NCBI GenBank assembly: GCA_030762935.1
Contig: CM060897.1
Span: forward strand, 115,602,676-115,666,675
Direction of reading: 5' to 3'
Length of the DNA: 64,000 nucleotides
Source: Hymenopus coronatus
Taxonomy: Eukaryota > Arthropoda > Insecta > Mantodea > Hymenopodidae
Shown here: positions 11,885 to 23,446 of the stretch, in pieces
Position numbering within the stretch: position 1 is the stretch's first letter
Layout of the letters: every line of letters begins with the position of its first letter
Position numbers and translations under genes: made by a program
Notes under the pieces: generated by a model
Database searches by the model: none
Told to the model about the DNA's origin: nothing
Seen by the model: only the letters and a program-made list of their open reading frames with translations

Positions 11885-12083
11885 GGATAGCGCTGGGGAT
11901 CGTGGGTTCGAGTCCCGCCTTGGGCATGGGTGTTATATGTTTGTGTATATGTGTGTTTTGTAAAAGTAAGAAAACAGTAATAATACGGCAAAACAAGGTA
12001 AAAAGAAAAAGGTAAATAAAAGTAGGGTATTCAGTGCCGGAGTCCTGATCAGACTCCGGTACTGTATTTAAAAAAAAAAAAAA
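11885..12083 (+). mobile_element. tRNA-derived SINE, family A
   Basis: B box gggttcgagtcccg at 11905-11918, body with gtgtatatgtgtgtt, the palindromic ccggagtcctgatcagactc block, and an A tail at 12068-12083. Opposite orientation to the copy at 11346-11585. Confidence 0.85.
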
Positions 12084-13689
12084 AGGGTTGAAATGCAAAC
12101 CATACGTTTCGCCGAATTCTACGGTCAGCATCTTCAGTGGCAATCACTGTAGGAGGTAATGCAAAGCTGGAAAAGAATGCCAGCTATTTATTCTCATCAT
12201 TTAGGAGGGGGAGGGGTAACGCACTGTGTCCAGCCGGCGAGTGAAGGTCAACCAGCTGTTTGTTTACCAATATCTGTTTCCAGGTTTTGCTTATTCGGTA
12301 TCCCATTTTTGTATCGCTTATTTCACATACTTTTCTTTTTTGCCATGTGTAACCACTTTTACCGTTTCAGATTACTATTCATACTTGTAGACGAAACACC
12401 AGTAAGCTCAGAAGTTAATTTGACTACTTCTTTTAGGGGACGTGTTGGTTATTTCTCACAGCTCTTAAAATAAATATTCAACAGTTTTTCACCTGCAGTC
12501 AACAGTTTACTAACCTTATGCTTTATGTAACTCGATGAAGATGCAAGAGGAACTTAACGGCGCCGTCCTCCATGATCCTAAACAGCAACCATTACTATAT
12601 CAACATTTGCGAAAACCAGCGTCAGTTTAAATCTTGAGCATTTGACTAGAATGTTATATAATTTAAGAATAAATTCATGCGCTAATTTGTTAGCATGAGA
12701 TTACATTCCTGAGCGCTCTGCTACTGTGTTCTTCAGAGGTGCACTGGCTACATGCATTCGTTTTGTCGTGGATGTGTACAGATAATAGAGTAAACCTTGC
12801 ATTAAATTGTTTTCTTACCCCTTCCTCTCCACTACTCACCTTGGCCACACCCTTTGTTCATCGGTTATTGTGTATCGGAATTGAATACAAATCAGTAAGA
12901 TATTGATAAACTGGTGTGGAATACAAATAGTTTAAAAGTTCCGGCAATATAAAATAAAGAAGCACATCAACGGACACTAACATCATCCGCAGACTTTTGT
13001 GCAGTGGACTGTACATTATATATGGTATAGAATGTAATAAGTAGAGGTTTCAAATGGTATATTTTCGCTCCTCAAGTTTTAGATATTTAAGCGAATGAAA
13101 GCTTGCAAATAATTTGCAGGTTATGACTCTTGTATTAGCGCATGTACTATTGAGCTCATCTCAAAGTCTCATCGTATGAGCAATTTTTTGCCACCTGCAG
13201 CTTAAGAGCCGCCGAACGGAAGCCTTTGACAGCGCAATCCCAAATGTATCAGACAACAGAATGTGGGCAGATTATTGCGCACGATACCGCGCAGCAAATC
13301 CACTGTTAATTCCGGAAACAGAAATCAAGCCATGACAGGATGGCTTTAGTCGGAACCGTTATTGCCAAGCAGCTTTTTGCAGATAAAGAACAATGCTGCA
13401 GGTAAATAACCTGAAGGCCGACAATGCTAGTCCCCATGCGGCACATGACAGGCTTACTGCAGAACGGACTTATCGCTCTATCGTTTCCAAGCCCTACCGT
13501 TAATGAAAGCCCTAAAGGCTCGTCAATAATTCATGTCTGACATCATGTGCAGCCTTGTCCAGCAACTCAAAGAATTCTGTGAGAGGGGGGAGCGTTAAAA
13601 CCTACAGGGCAACGTACACATATGCAGTGTTCAGTGATCTGTACTGGGGTGTGGTGCCTCTTTGCCAGTGAATTTCTTTTGTTGAACGT
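12084..13689. other. Unassigned DNA
   Basis: 12085-12145 carries 'cgtttcgccgaattctacgg..agcatcttcagtggc', like the cgtttcgcctgcg..catcatcagtgg block of the insertion at 49286-49473. 13190-13620 is GC-richer but frames are closed on both strands. The remainder shows nothing I can name. Confidence 0.4.
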
Positions 13690-14140
13690 TAGTGACTTAC
13701 GATGAACAATTCATATTTCAGCATAGTGCCTCTCAGACTGTCTACCTCTAGGCATTCCTGTCAACAGCAGATACTTTGAGGGCCTCACTCTGTTTTATCT
13801 CGTAGTTTGAACTTTCATTAAACTGTTCCTTGTTATATGATACTAGCCGAAATATCCGGCTTTACCCGCGGTTTGACGGCTTATCCTTACACTTAGCCTG
13901 AAGTTGCACTTTTCCAATACCCTTGCAATTCTTTAGAGAAGTTTATAATCATTACACATCACCCAAAACAAATATGCGGCTAATACTTTTTGGCTTGGTA
14001 ACCAATGGGCAGAAATTTTGGGTCACATGCTTTTAAGAGCATAGCAAACAGATGAAAGGCATTGGCGTAGTCAGCAAACAGACCCTCTTACGATAAATAT
14101 TTCCAAGTGAATTTTTAATGTCTTAGAAAGTACAAGCGAT
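13690..14140 (+). repeat. Repeat R, first unit (internally deleted)
   Basis: Begins acttacgatgaacaattcat and contains tatgatactagccgaaatat and ggctttacccgcggtttgac, a motif of the tactagc..cccggctttgcccg kind common at ends of insect non-LTR elements. It ends ttttaagagcatagcaaaca..tttttaatgt and is followed by a family B SINE. Homologous to 14389-15205 but missing about 390 bp in the middle. Orientation is arbitrary. Confidence 0.7.
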
Positions 14141-14144
14141 CTTA

Positions 14145-14388
14145 GACTGTCTAGTTGGGCCAGTTGGTTAGGCAGGCCTTCTAATGCCTGGAACGTGAGT
14201 TCAAATCCCAGTGAAAGCGATCGATTTTTTCAGTGTAAAATTCCTCTGCCTGGTTTCCTTCGGAAGGAGAGTAAGTCCAAAACCGATGCCCTTGTGTCGT
14301 AGATTTACGAGACGTAAATGAACCTCAAGTGTGATAAAGAGGTCTCTGAGAAAATGTAATAGATCTTTACACCCAATGTATAATGGAA
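14145..14388 (+). mobile_element. tRNA-derived SINE, family B
   Basis: tRNA-like head with A box (gggccagttggttaggcagg) and B box (gagttcaaatccc). The body contains 'gtcgtagatttacgagacgt' and aacctcaagtgtgataaaga. Ends at the start of the second R unit. Confidence 0.82.
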
Positions 14389-15215
14389 TGTTTACGATGA
14401 ACAATTCATATAGCGGCAAGGTGCCTCTCAGAATGTCTACCTGTGGGCATCCCTGTCAATACCAAATACATTGAGGGCTTCACTCGTTTTATCTCGTAGT
14501 TTGAACTTTCAATAAACTGTTTCTTTTTTATACGATACAAACTAAAATATCGGCATTACCCGCTGTTTGACGGTTTATCCTTAAAGTTGCGCTTTTCCAA
14601 TAGCTTTGCGATTCTTTAGAGGTATTTAGTAGTCCTTATACAACACAAAAACAAATATGCAATTAATACTTTTCGGCTTGGTAACCAATGGGTGAGGTTG
14701 ATGGGCCACATTCCATGGTGGTAAACTCAAAGACAATAAAAGTGCTCCTGGGGCTGTGATGTTAAAAATGTGAATGTTTGACGGGGATTCTGGTATAACC
14801 ACGATTTCCATTGGTAAAAAAGGGTATAACCGATTGGGCAATGCCCTTTCATTCCACAACTCCACTTGACACTCCCACAGAAAACTTTGCCTTGTATAAG
14901 CAGCGTGTTAATTTAGTTGACAAACGTCAGCGCATTACTACGGCATTAGAATTTCAGTATGTGGCGCAGAGAAAATATTAACGTAATTTTGTATCACCCA
15001 ATGAGAGAGGTGAAGTATTGTCCAACCAGAATTCGGAGATCACCAGTTCACAGCTCAGAACTTCATCTGTCGCAAGTTACATTTCATGTTTATTCGCTTT
15101 TCTTCGGTAACGGCCTATTCAATAGCTTTTAAGAGAACAGCAAACAGGGAAAGACATGGGCGGAATCAGCAAAATAGGACCAGTATTTCCAGGCGTATTT
15201 TTAATGTTTTTGAGT
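14389..15215 (+). repeat. Repeat R, second unit
   Basis: Starts tttacgatgaacaattcata, repeats the whole first unit and contains the central part (14700-15110) that unit one lacks. Part of that centre also occurs at 640-860. Unit two is again followed by a family B SINE, so the duplicated block is [R + SINE B]. Confidence 0.75.
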
Positions 15216-15224
15216 GTAAAAATA

Positions 15225-15435
15225 GTCTAAGACGGTCTAAGTGGGTCGTTTTGCAGGATTCTGAATACCAAAGGCGTAGGTTCAGATCCCACTGAGGAGA
15301 TTGATTTTTTCGGCGTAAAAATCTTCGGAAGGGTAGTAAGGTCAAGGCCGATGGTCTCGTGTCGTAGATTTACGAGACATAAAGTGTGATAAACAGGCTT
15401 CTGAGCAAGATTAATTGACCTTTTACACCCACTAT
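15225..15435 (+). mobile_element. tRNA-derived SINE, family B (diverged)
   Basis: B box ggttcagatccc at 15279-15290, then cgtaaaaatcttcggaaggg, gtcgtagatttacgagacat and a tail matching the copy at 14145-14388. The A box is degraded. Confidence 0.72.
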
Positions 15436-16118
15436 ACAGATATGTAACTATTTCGTGATTGAGGCCACTTACGATTGTGTTTTTTGCTACAAGTTAATCA
15501 CTGAGCAGTTTGTTGAATATTTCTGAACATATTGCCGTTGTCACATGGGTCTACAGGGTGTTCCGTTCGATGAGCTACGATGACGGCTTCAACGGAAAAT
15601 TAGAAAGAATAACCGACCGAATAAAACTATGTGGAAACCGTTAGATAAGCTTTAATGAAAAGGCAATGTTGCTGACGAGTCTCGACCAGGTAGACTTTAC
15701 GCAAGCGCAGCTGACATTGAGAGACAATTGAACGTAGTCCTAAATCTATAGTACATTGTCAATTGCAAAGTCCTTCATTCAGTTAGTGTAATACTTACAA
15801 ATGATATGCACGCTTCTTCTAGGTAAATTTCAATACTTTGAACATATGGTTTTGGATAATTTCGGTTATAAATAAATAAGAAAAGTAATAAGGCCATTTC
15901 TGTGTAGAATGAAACAGATAGAAGAGTAAGTTTTTGTAAGAACAATTTGTTGTAGAATAGATAGTGAAAGTCGTGTGAATTGTGACGAGTAGATAACTCC
16001 ATGTGAATGTAACATCGCTTTCTTATTATAGCATCAACAATAATTTTTATACTTCAGTGATGACTATTTTTTTTTTTTTTTAATTTTCTGAGTTTGTTTT
16101 ATGTGCCCTTGACCACGG
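15436..16118. other. Unassigned DNA with HIN-like scraps
   Basis: About 15880-15990 resembles HIN body and 5' end in diverged form (tagatagtgaaagtcgtgtg). A T-run lies at 16067-16081. Nothing else recognised. Confidence 0.4.
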
Positions 16119-16300
16119 GGAAGGGGATGGATTTTTTCCAGCGCAAAAACCCTTAGAGTGGTTTCTATCGGAAGGGAAATAAGGATGGTGCTCCCTTGGC
16201 GTAGGTTCATGTCACATAAAAGAACCTCAAGCCTGATAAAGAGGTCTCAGAGAAAAATAAGCGATATTTTACGCCCAATTTAGAATGGGACGCTAAGAGT
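16119..16300 (+). mobile_element. SINE family B, head truncated
   Basis: Matches the body of family B from ggatggattttttccagcgc through aacctcaagcctgataaaga to ttttacgcccaatttagaat. The tRNA-like head is missing. Confidence 0.65.
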
Positions 16301-16568
16301 TACAACACTAAAGAGGATTCATAATATAACATTTTATTCAATTGATGCGTCATTAATTTATCACAAATTCCGTGTTGTGTACAACATAACACAATTATCG
16401 TCATCAGACAACTAACAACAAAAAACACAACCACCAAAAGCAACGTCAATACTATCACCATTAAAAAACACCAACACCAACACCACCCCACAATCTAAGG
16501 ACCACCGATAAAATCGCCATCACCAATAAAATATTATTAACATTAATATAAATAAAAAAAAATTTTAA

Positions 16569-17457
16569 ATGTTATACGCACATGACTTTCTCTAGCTGCT
16601 CTACAAACAAACTTCTTAAAAAAATATTATTCTTCTATCTACACAATGCTAATCGAGATAAACATTAGCAGAATGTACTTATTACTTAGTTCCTTATAAG
16701 TAGAAGGGAACTAAGGGAATGCACTAGGCCAAAGTGATAGTCAAATTAAAAAGCTGTCGTTATGCCATTGTCATTGGAAATCGCGTCTTTGCTTGGCCAG
16801 GAGTAGAACAAATGAAATACGGACACTTCATGACTGATAAAAGTATAAGTATTTTAAAACTGAAATCTATAACAAGGAATATCTTGGAAATAGTCAATTC
16901 TACAACAAAATGCATATGAGATAACTTTTGTGTTTTAAGAAGATCTACACTTTTTTGAATAACAAGTTTATATGTATCTCTTAACCGTTATGCAAAATTC
17001 TACAAAATTCATCCAGAATGATGAGGTCTTCAGAGGCTATTTGTAGAAAATTCAAGATATGCATTTTATTTGGGATGTAAATATCTTTAATATACGGGAT
17101 TTTAATCAAAATTGTTACAGCTATTTTTGATAAAATAAAATTTTTCGAAATTTTTTCCAAGTAAAGGGTAGTTTGAGGTGGAAGATTTTCTTGAAAATCT
17201 TCGTTTCGCATCCTTGGTAGATACCCAACTTAACACCAAGTTTCTGTATTTAATGAATGTTTCATTTTTGAGTTATGCTGTCCACAGACGCACACACAGA
17301 CAGACAGAAAAGTTCTCGGACCTTTTTCTAAAAATGCTTTTTTGGACTCAGGAGATATCAAAACATACATTCCTGGTGAAATCCCAATATTGAATGTTTG
17401 GATGCAATACAAAAGCATCTCTATGCACTATGTACATAATACGTGTAGAGAAAGTAA
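16569..17457 (+). mobile_element. HIN repeat, nearly full length
   Basis: Diverged 5' end (cgcacatgactttctctagc), body, CA-type tract at 17288-17305, and the terminal hairpin with right arm gtgtagagaaagt at about 17444-17456. No ORF longer than expected by chance. Confidence 0.88.
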
Positions 17458-17598
17458 TAATAAAATAAGAATTTAGGTCATTAGTCTGAAATCACTTATT
17501 AAATCCACTATCAAAATATATTACAAATTTTAGGCATCAACAATTTCGCCTCAACCCCAACCAATATATTTAATTGAATGTAAACTAATTAAACAACA

Positions 17599-18151
17599 AT
17601 GCCATTACCACCACCACAGCACCACCACCACCACCACTACCACCAACATCACCACCACCACCACCACCAACACCACCACCACACCACCACCACCAATACC
17701 ACCACCACACCACCACGACTACCACCACCACCACCACCATCACCAACACCACCTCCACCACCACCACCTCCACCACCAACACCACCACCACCTCCACCAC
17801 CACCACCTCCACCACCACCACCTCCACCACCACCACCAGCACCACCTCCACTACCACCTCCACCACCACCACCACCTCCACCACCACCACCACCACCACC
17901 ACCTCCACTACCACCTCCACCACCACCACCACTACCACCTCCACCACCACCTCCACCGACACCACCACCACCACCAACACCACCACCACCTCCACAACCA
18001 CCTCCACCTCCTCCACCACCACCACCTCCACCACCAACACCACCACCTCCACCAACACCACCACCTCCACCACCACCAACACCACCACCACCACCACCAC
18101 CAACACCACCAACACCACCACCATGACCATAGCACCACCACCACCACCGAC
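17599..18151. repeat. (CCA)n/(CCACCT)n microsatellite array, about 550 bp
   Basis: Almost pure cca with frequent cct, aac and act variants, strongly strand-asymmetric (C+A on plus, G+T on minus). The long open frames through it (poly-Pro, poly-Val, poly-Trp) are composition artefacts. It starts about 140 bp after the end of a HIN copy. Confidence 0.95.
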
Positions 18152-18493
18152 TTCATCAAACGTAAGTTTTACGTACTCAAGATAAAGCAGCATATAACGC
18201 ACATTTCAGATAAATTAAACATTCCAAAGCGAGATTTGAAGTTTCAGAACTGCACGGTACAAACTGCTATTAGTATTCCCGAAACGCCTCCTGAAACTGT
18301 GAGATAGTGACGTTTATTCAAGAATCTATGTGTCAGTATTTGCAGTTGATTATGTTAACGCAGTATTAATTACTTTTGAAACAATGGCCATTAACACCAG
18401 CGAATTCAGATTAGTTTGTAGCTAGGAGGATGGCTTCATTGTTGGTTCCATTCTGGGACATCCACTCACATCGTCCAGTGGTTTCCCGCTTAC
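18152..18493. other. Unassigned DNA; would be intron of the candidate exon
   Basis: No repeat match. The minus-strand frame continues open to 18422 past the proposed donor. Confidence 0.35.
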
Positions 18494-18748
18494 ATTAGCA
18501 TGTACAATTGCAAACCACAAACCAGGCACTTCAGGCAAATATACTTCCCTCATGAATAACCGCACACAATATAATTTAAAGGACTGCATCAGAGGTGCAT
18601 TGTGGGTTGTACACAGGGACAACAGTTTATTTATAATTAGGTGTAACTGCTGCGCCACTCGCCCTAATTTGCCATCAAATTTGGTAACCAAAATAGGCCA
18701 AATAAATTTATGTGACTGTAAAAATGTATCCTCCAGATTCCTTGCTTG
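18494..18748 (-). CDS. Candidate internal coding exon, protein unidentified
   Basis: On the minus strand an open stretch of exactly 85 codons (phase 0 at both ends) lies between an AG (18749-18750) and a GT donor (gtaagc, 18493-18488). The translation has a protein-like, mixed composition with short hydrophobic helices: it includes FIWPILVTKFDGKLGRVAQQ, then LHLIINKLLSL and LYCVRLFMREVYLPEVPG. I cannot name a family. The acceptor has a poor pyrimidine tract and no second exon was found, so it may be a chance frame or an exon of a gene lying mostly outside the window. It is the only host-like coding signal I see in 64 kb. Confidence 0.3.
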
Positions 18749-18835
18749 CTAGCAAATTAACATTTAGTTTAACATTTTATACAATACTTCAGCAATATAA
18801 ATTTAACGTCTTCCGTCAGTATACCTTCTCTACTT

Positions 18836-19935
18836 TTACATTTTCTAGCCTGTAGTAAATGTATTGTACATAGTGAAGGTGTTATATATAAAACTAAAAA
18901 ATCTATGTTAAGATTTCACAGGAAATATATGTTCTGAGGTCCTCAAAATCCGAAAAAAGCATTTTTAGAAAAAGGTCCATGTGTGTGTCTCTGGACAGCA
19001 TAGCTCAAAAAAGAAAATATTATTGAACACCAAACTTGGTATTTATGTTTAGTACCTTCCAAAAATGCAACACGAAGATTTTCAAGAAAATTTCCCTAAC
19101 AAAAGTACCATTTAAATGGAAAAAAATTTGGAAATTTGGCTTTTCTCAAATATGGTTTTTACGATTTTAATTAAAATACCGTATATTTATGCTGTTCACA
19201 TCACAACTAATATATGAATTTTCTGGAAATAGTCACTGAAGGCCTCTTTATTCTGGATGAGATTTATAGAATACTTCATAACGGTTAAACCGTAAGAAAT
19301 AGACAAGTATTTGCTTCTCAAAAATATAGAGTTCGTTAAAATACATTATATATGTTCTGTACTTATTTCTTGTAGTTTTGACCGTTTTAGAGATATTCCT
19401 TTTTTTTTTTTTTTTTTTTTTTTTTAAGCTTAATGCCTTTAACCTGGTTGCGCATATCGTACGATGAATGAAATTGGTGAAATGATGCTTAAATGACCTT
19501 GGTGTTCATGGAGCTTGAAGTTATTCGACATTAATCTTCTCAGGATAAGGGAAACCCCGAAAAAACCTTATCTGGGTAACTCACCCAAAGGGAGTTTCGA
19601 ACTCACGACCTTTTGAATGTGAAGAACACACGCTACCACCACAGTATCCAGGCGGGCTATTACTTTTTATTGTTTTAAAATTTAAATTACTTTTTCTCAA
19701 ACGGATCTATGTTAGGTAAACCAAACCTCAAATGCTTCATTTAACGACTGGCTTTTAAAAGACTTGGCTATTGCTTTAGCAGAATTTATTCTCTTATTTC
19801 TCTTCTACTTACAAGGAAGCAAATAATAAGACTAAATGTTTATCTCAATTAGCATGATGTAAATAAAATAATAATCCTTTGTGCGAATAGTTTGCATACG
19901 GAAGCGCTAGAGAAAGTTATGTAATGGAACACACA
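18836..19935 (-). mobile_element. HIN repeat interrupted by a family D SINE
   Basis: Diverged hairpin at the left, 'catagctcaaaaaagaaaat' block, and body to gagatattcctt at about 19398. A SINE occupies 19399-19662 and the body resumes (ttattgttttaaaatttaaa). The family 5' end is at 19908-19932. Confidence 0.85.
19399..19662 (-). mobile_element. tRNA-derived SINE, family D
   Basis: The T-run at 19399-19425 is the A tail. The B box reads gtgagttcgaaactccc on minus. The body shares 'gatgaatgaaattggtgaaa' with 28550-28756 and, in reverse, with 54745-54960. Inserted into a HIN copy. Confidence 0.82.
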
Positions 19936-19959
19936 GATTTTGTATCAATTTTTACAAAA

Positions 19960-20146
19960 CCTTATTCCTCTCACTACTTCATACTCACCAAGATAAATAA
20001 TTATACTAATTGTGTTATTACTTATTTCCTATAAAGCGGAGTAAGGGAACACACTAGGCTAACACGGTAGTCAAAACGTTTAAGAGCTGGTCGCGTTGTA
20101 AAGAACAATAATTCCGTTCTCTTTACATGAACAGGAATAGGAAACA
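19960..20146 (+). mobile_element. HIN 5'-region fragment
   Basis: Covers the tail of the 5' region through ctgg..tcgcgttgtaaa and breaks off just before a complete same-strand copy begins. Confidence 0.7.
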
Positions 20147-20148
20147 AA

Positions 20149-20978
20149 TCTGATGTGTTCCATTCACTTGATTTTCTCTATCCTTTCTGCAAACAAACTA
20201 ATATTACAAAAGAGATTCATTTATCTATACCATGCAAATCGAGATAAGCATTAGCAGAAATGGTCTTACTATTTGATTCATTATAAGCGGAATGAAGTTA
20301 TGGCTAAAGCGAAGTCATATCTTTTAAAAGCTGGTCGCTATATGAGGAATTGAAATTCGGTACGCTTTGTAAGGCCAGCATTAAACAAAAACGAGATAAA
20401 AGGATAGGTAAGCCTGTCTGCAAAAAGTCGCATAGTTTAAACTTGAAACCAATAATAAACAATATCTTGGAAACGGTCAACTCTACAACAAAAATACATA
20501 TGATATAAATTTAATAATATGTCTTTTCTTACGTTTTACTACCTACACAAAATTCCGCAAAATTCATCCAAAAAGTACAGGCATTCAGAAGCAATTACAA
20601 AAAAGTCAAGATATTCAACTCATTTGTGATATAAATATATACAATATATGGTATTTTAATGAAAATCGTTTAAGTCTTTTTTGAGAAAAACAAAATGTTC
20701 AATCTTTTTTTTCATTTAAAGAGTAATTTGTGGTGGGAGAATTTTGTTGAAAATCCTTATACCGCATGCTTGGCAAATAATAAATAGAAGTACCTAGTTT
20801 GGTATTCAACGGTCTATTACTTTTTGAACTATGCTGTCCAAAGGCACACGCACACCCGAACCTTTTTCTACTCCGGGGACCTCAGAGCACGTATTTGCGG
20901 TGAATTATCGGTATCGAACTTTAGGGTGAAATACAATTAATTCTTTATAAACAATGCGCATATATATGTAGGAAAATA
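20149..20978 (+). mobile_element. HIN repeat, full length
   Basis: Canonical 5' end tctgatgtgttccattcact at 20149. CA tract at 20843-20858, and a worn hairpin (gcgcatatatatgtaggaaa) at the 3' end. Confidence 0.88.
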
Positions 20979-21104
20979 ATAAAAATTAATGTCAACTTTC
21001 TATTTGAGAAAAAGATGAATATAGAAAGATTTAAAACAGTAACAAGAAATAACTTGGAAATAAATAGCGCACTAGAAAACTTAAGAACTATATTTGATCT
21101 AGTA

Positions 21105-21272
21105 TAAATTGATATACGGAATTTTAAGCAAAATCGTTAGAGACATTTTGAAAAAATTGAAATTTTCGAAAAAAATGTTACATAGTTGAAGGTATTTTCT
21201 TGAAAATTTTAAGTTGCATCCCTCTAAGATACTAAATTTAAATATCAAGTTTGGTCTTTACCCAGTTTTCAT
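21105..21272 (+). mobile_element. HIN internal fragment
   Basis: Matches the body from attttaagcaaaatcgttag to the tatcaagtttggtc region and then meets an opposite-strand copy. Confidence 0.7.
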
Positions 21273-21732
21273 TTTTACTTTGTCTACCTAGTGTTTGGTA
21301 CGTAAATAGATAAGGTATTGCATTGGAAATTCACGTTTCAGGGACCCACGCATACAATTAGAAAAAAAGTGTGTGTGTGCGTGTGTGTCGGTGTGTCTAT
21401 GAACACGATAAGTCAAAAACGAAAGTAAAAAATACGAAACTTGGTATTTAAGTTAAATATCTTCCAAAAGATGCGACACGAGATTTTAGGAAAATTCCCA
21501 CCATCCTAAGCTACCCTTTATATGCAAAATGTTAATTTTCTCAAAAATGTTTCTAACGATTTTGATTAAAATGCCTTACTTGATAGAGATGAAATGTACT
21601 ATATATTTCCTGAGTATAGCCTCTGAACATTCCTTTATTCTGGGTGAATGTTGCATTTTGCATAATTTGCATAGCTTGCTGTACAAAAACGTGTACCTCG
21701 TTAAAACACACAATTTGTCATTCTTCTTTCGA
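21273..21732 (-). mobile_element. HIN repeat, 5' part missing
   Basis: Hairpin-derived start (actttgtctacctagtgttt), GT tract at 21370-21392, aaacttggtatttaag, and body up to about 21732 where a SINE fragment follows. Confidence 0.8.
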
Positions 21733-21737
21733 AATTG

Positions 21738-21850
21738 AAGTAAAGCTGTTGCTTCTGTGCGTAGATTTACATAAAAAACATCAGATTTGATAAAGAGGCC
21801 TCTAAGCAAGATTCGATGGTCTTTCATGCCCAATATACGTATACCCCTTA
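21738..21850 (+). mobile_element. SINE family B, 3' fragment
   Basis: gcgtagatttacataaaaaa..cagatttgataaagaggcct..ttcatgcccaatatacg matches the end of family B. Confidence 0.6.
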
Positions 21851-21859
21851 CAAGGAACA

Positions 21860-22240
21860 TTTTTCGACTATTTTGATTTTTTCACAATGGTCATATAACT
21901 CATTTCCTCATAGATATAAGGGAAATCAGGGAATCGACAGTCGTCTTCTTTAAAAGGTGGTGGTTATGTAATTATTTTGAAGTTCATTTATGTTGGCATT
22001 ACTCAAGAAAAAACAAAATAAAAAAATGACGACTGCCACGTAAAGAGTGGTTGGGTTTGGAGAGATTTTTCTGAAAATCTTCAAGTCGCATCTTTGGCAA
22101 TTACTGAATTTAAATACCAATACCTGTTGGTATTTGACAGACTTTTCATTTTTAAGCACGCAAACATATGCTTCCCGTGAAATTTTGATATTGAATTTTT
22201 TGGTGGAGTACATTACCTCCTCTCTCTAGAGAAAGTAGAA
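21860..22240 (+). mobile_element. HIN repeat with internal deletion
   Basis: Short 5'-derived scraps (21905-21985), then the 3' third from gagtggttgggtttggagag through aaataccaatacctgttggt to the hairpin (tctctctagagaaagtag). The microsatellite is absent here. Confidence 0.7.
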
Positions 22241-22261
22241 CTGAGTTGTATTTTTTTACGT

Positions 22262-22510
22262 TGTAAATGGGAAATTTTCGATTATCTGCTGTACAATCCT
22301 GACCTGGCACCCAGCAACTTTCACCTTTTCCCTGAACTGAAGACGTGGCTAGGAGGAGAGCACTTTCAAACCAACGAAGATCTTCAAAATAACGTCAATG
22401 CTCATTTGAAATCATTGGCGGCAACATTTTTTGAAGCGGGTATTGCAAAGCTTGTGCACAGGTACGATAAATGCAACATTTATGTCAGATTTTTGCTGCG
22501 TGAAAGCTAG
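22262..22510 (+). pseudogene. Mariner-type (DD34D family) transposase, C-terminal relic
   Basis: An uninterrupted frame of 82 codons ends at TAG 22508-22510. It contains YNPDLAPSNFHLF, the counterpart of the mariner YSPDLAPSD motif near the third catalytic aspartate, here with Asn after the Ser. Then come GGEHFQTNEDLQNNV and HRYDKCNIY, matching the usual C-terminal order. The N-terminal and first catalytic parts are missing and no terminal repeats are visible. Inactive fragment. Confidence 0.82.
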
Positions 22511-22552
22511 GCTTCTGTAAACTTTATCTTTATTTTTTTCATTTGCTTCTGT

Positions 22553-23295
22553 TTACTTTCTTTATCATGTATAGTAAGTAAGGAAATATTGCATTCCGCC
22601 CAAAAAATTCGATTCTATGCTTTTACTGGAAGTAAACGTTTTGAGAACCTCTTTATAATTTTTTTTTCAGAAAGAAATCCATTTTTTGAACAGCACAATT
22701 GAAGATCTAAAAGTCAAAATTGTTCTTTAGGTTCAGTTTCCACCTAGAATGAGACAACAAGACTTTATGGGAAACCTCCCTATCTCAAGCTAAACATATA
22801 TGGAAATATTTTCAATTCAAACTACGAACATGGATCCCTTGTTGAGCATTTTATTTCAATGAAGGGCTCAAATGACAAATGTAAGCGTATATCTTGAACT
22901 ATTTTTTAGAATAGCTTCTGAATGGTATTTCCATAACACGCAGACAAAAAACATACCACACAAAAAACGTGCACATACTCTATTTAGTTTAACTATTTCC
23001 CAGATAATCGTTGTTATTGTTTTAGTTTTGAAGTTGTTATACTTTTATAAAATTGAACGATATTAGTTTTTCTTCCCCTGTGTAGGCAAGGAAGACAAAA
23101 TTTCAATGCCCTTACATAATTACCAAGGCATAGAAACTTGACTATTGGGAAAGCCCCATTCTAGCTTCAAGAATATACGTAATACAAAACATGTGCAAAT
23201 ACTTATTTCGATTAACGTAAAGTAAATAGAAGAAAACACTTTATTAAAAATAATTTCTTGAAGAATGAGTATAAAAAGTCATTGAATACATCATA
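22553..23295 (-). mobile_element. HIN repeat, diverged, GT tract lost
   Basis: Hairpin at the left (actttctttatcatgtatag), 'cgcccaaaaaattcgattc', body, diverged 5' end at about 23265-23295. The stretch normally holding the microsatellite is reduced. Confidence 0.8.
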
Positions 23296-23446
23296 TATTT
23301 TTTTTTTTCTTTTGGTTTTGTCATTTCTGTTACAAAAATGTTAAATAACTGTCTGCAAAGATAAAGACTTAAAGGGTATTCAAAGAACATAAACGCAAAA
23401 GAAATTGGTATTTTAGAATAATCCCTAGAATAAAATCTATCAAAAA
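23296..23446. other. Unassigned spacer
   Basis: AT-rich, nothing recognised. Confidence 0.4.

Noticed and set aside
13190..13620. GC-richer block as exon
   Set aside because: Stops in all frames on both strands at intervals expected by chance; no repeat match either.
14145..14230. Functional tRNA genes at the A-box/B-box segments (also 3.7, 8.98, 11.5, 54.8, 58.6 and 61.7 kb)
   Set aside because: Acceptor stems do not pair, segments are followed by shared non-tRNA bodies and A tails, and the copies are dispersed. They are SINE promoters.
17585..18202. Long open frames (poly-Val/poly-Trp on minus, poly-Pro on plus) as proline-rich or valine-rich proteins
   Set aside because: They follow directly from the (CCA)n array in every frame and have no non-repetitive coding sequence attached.
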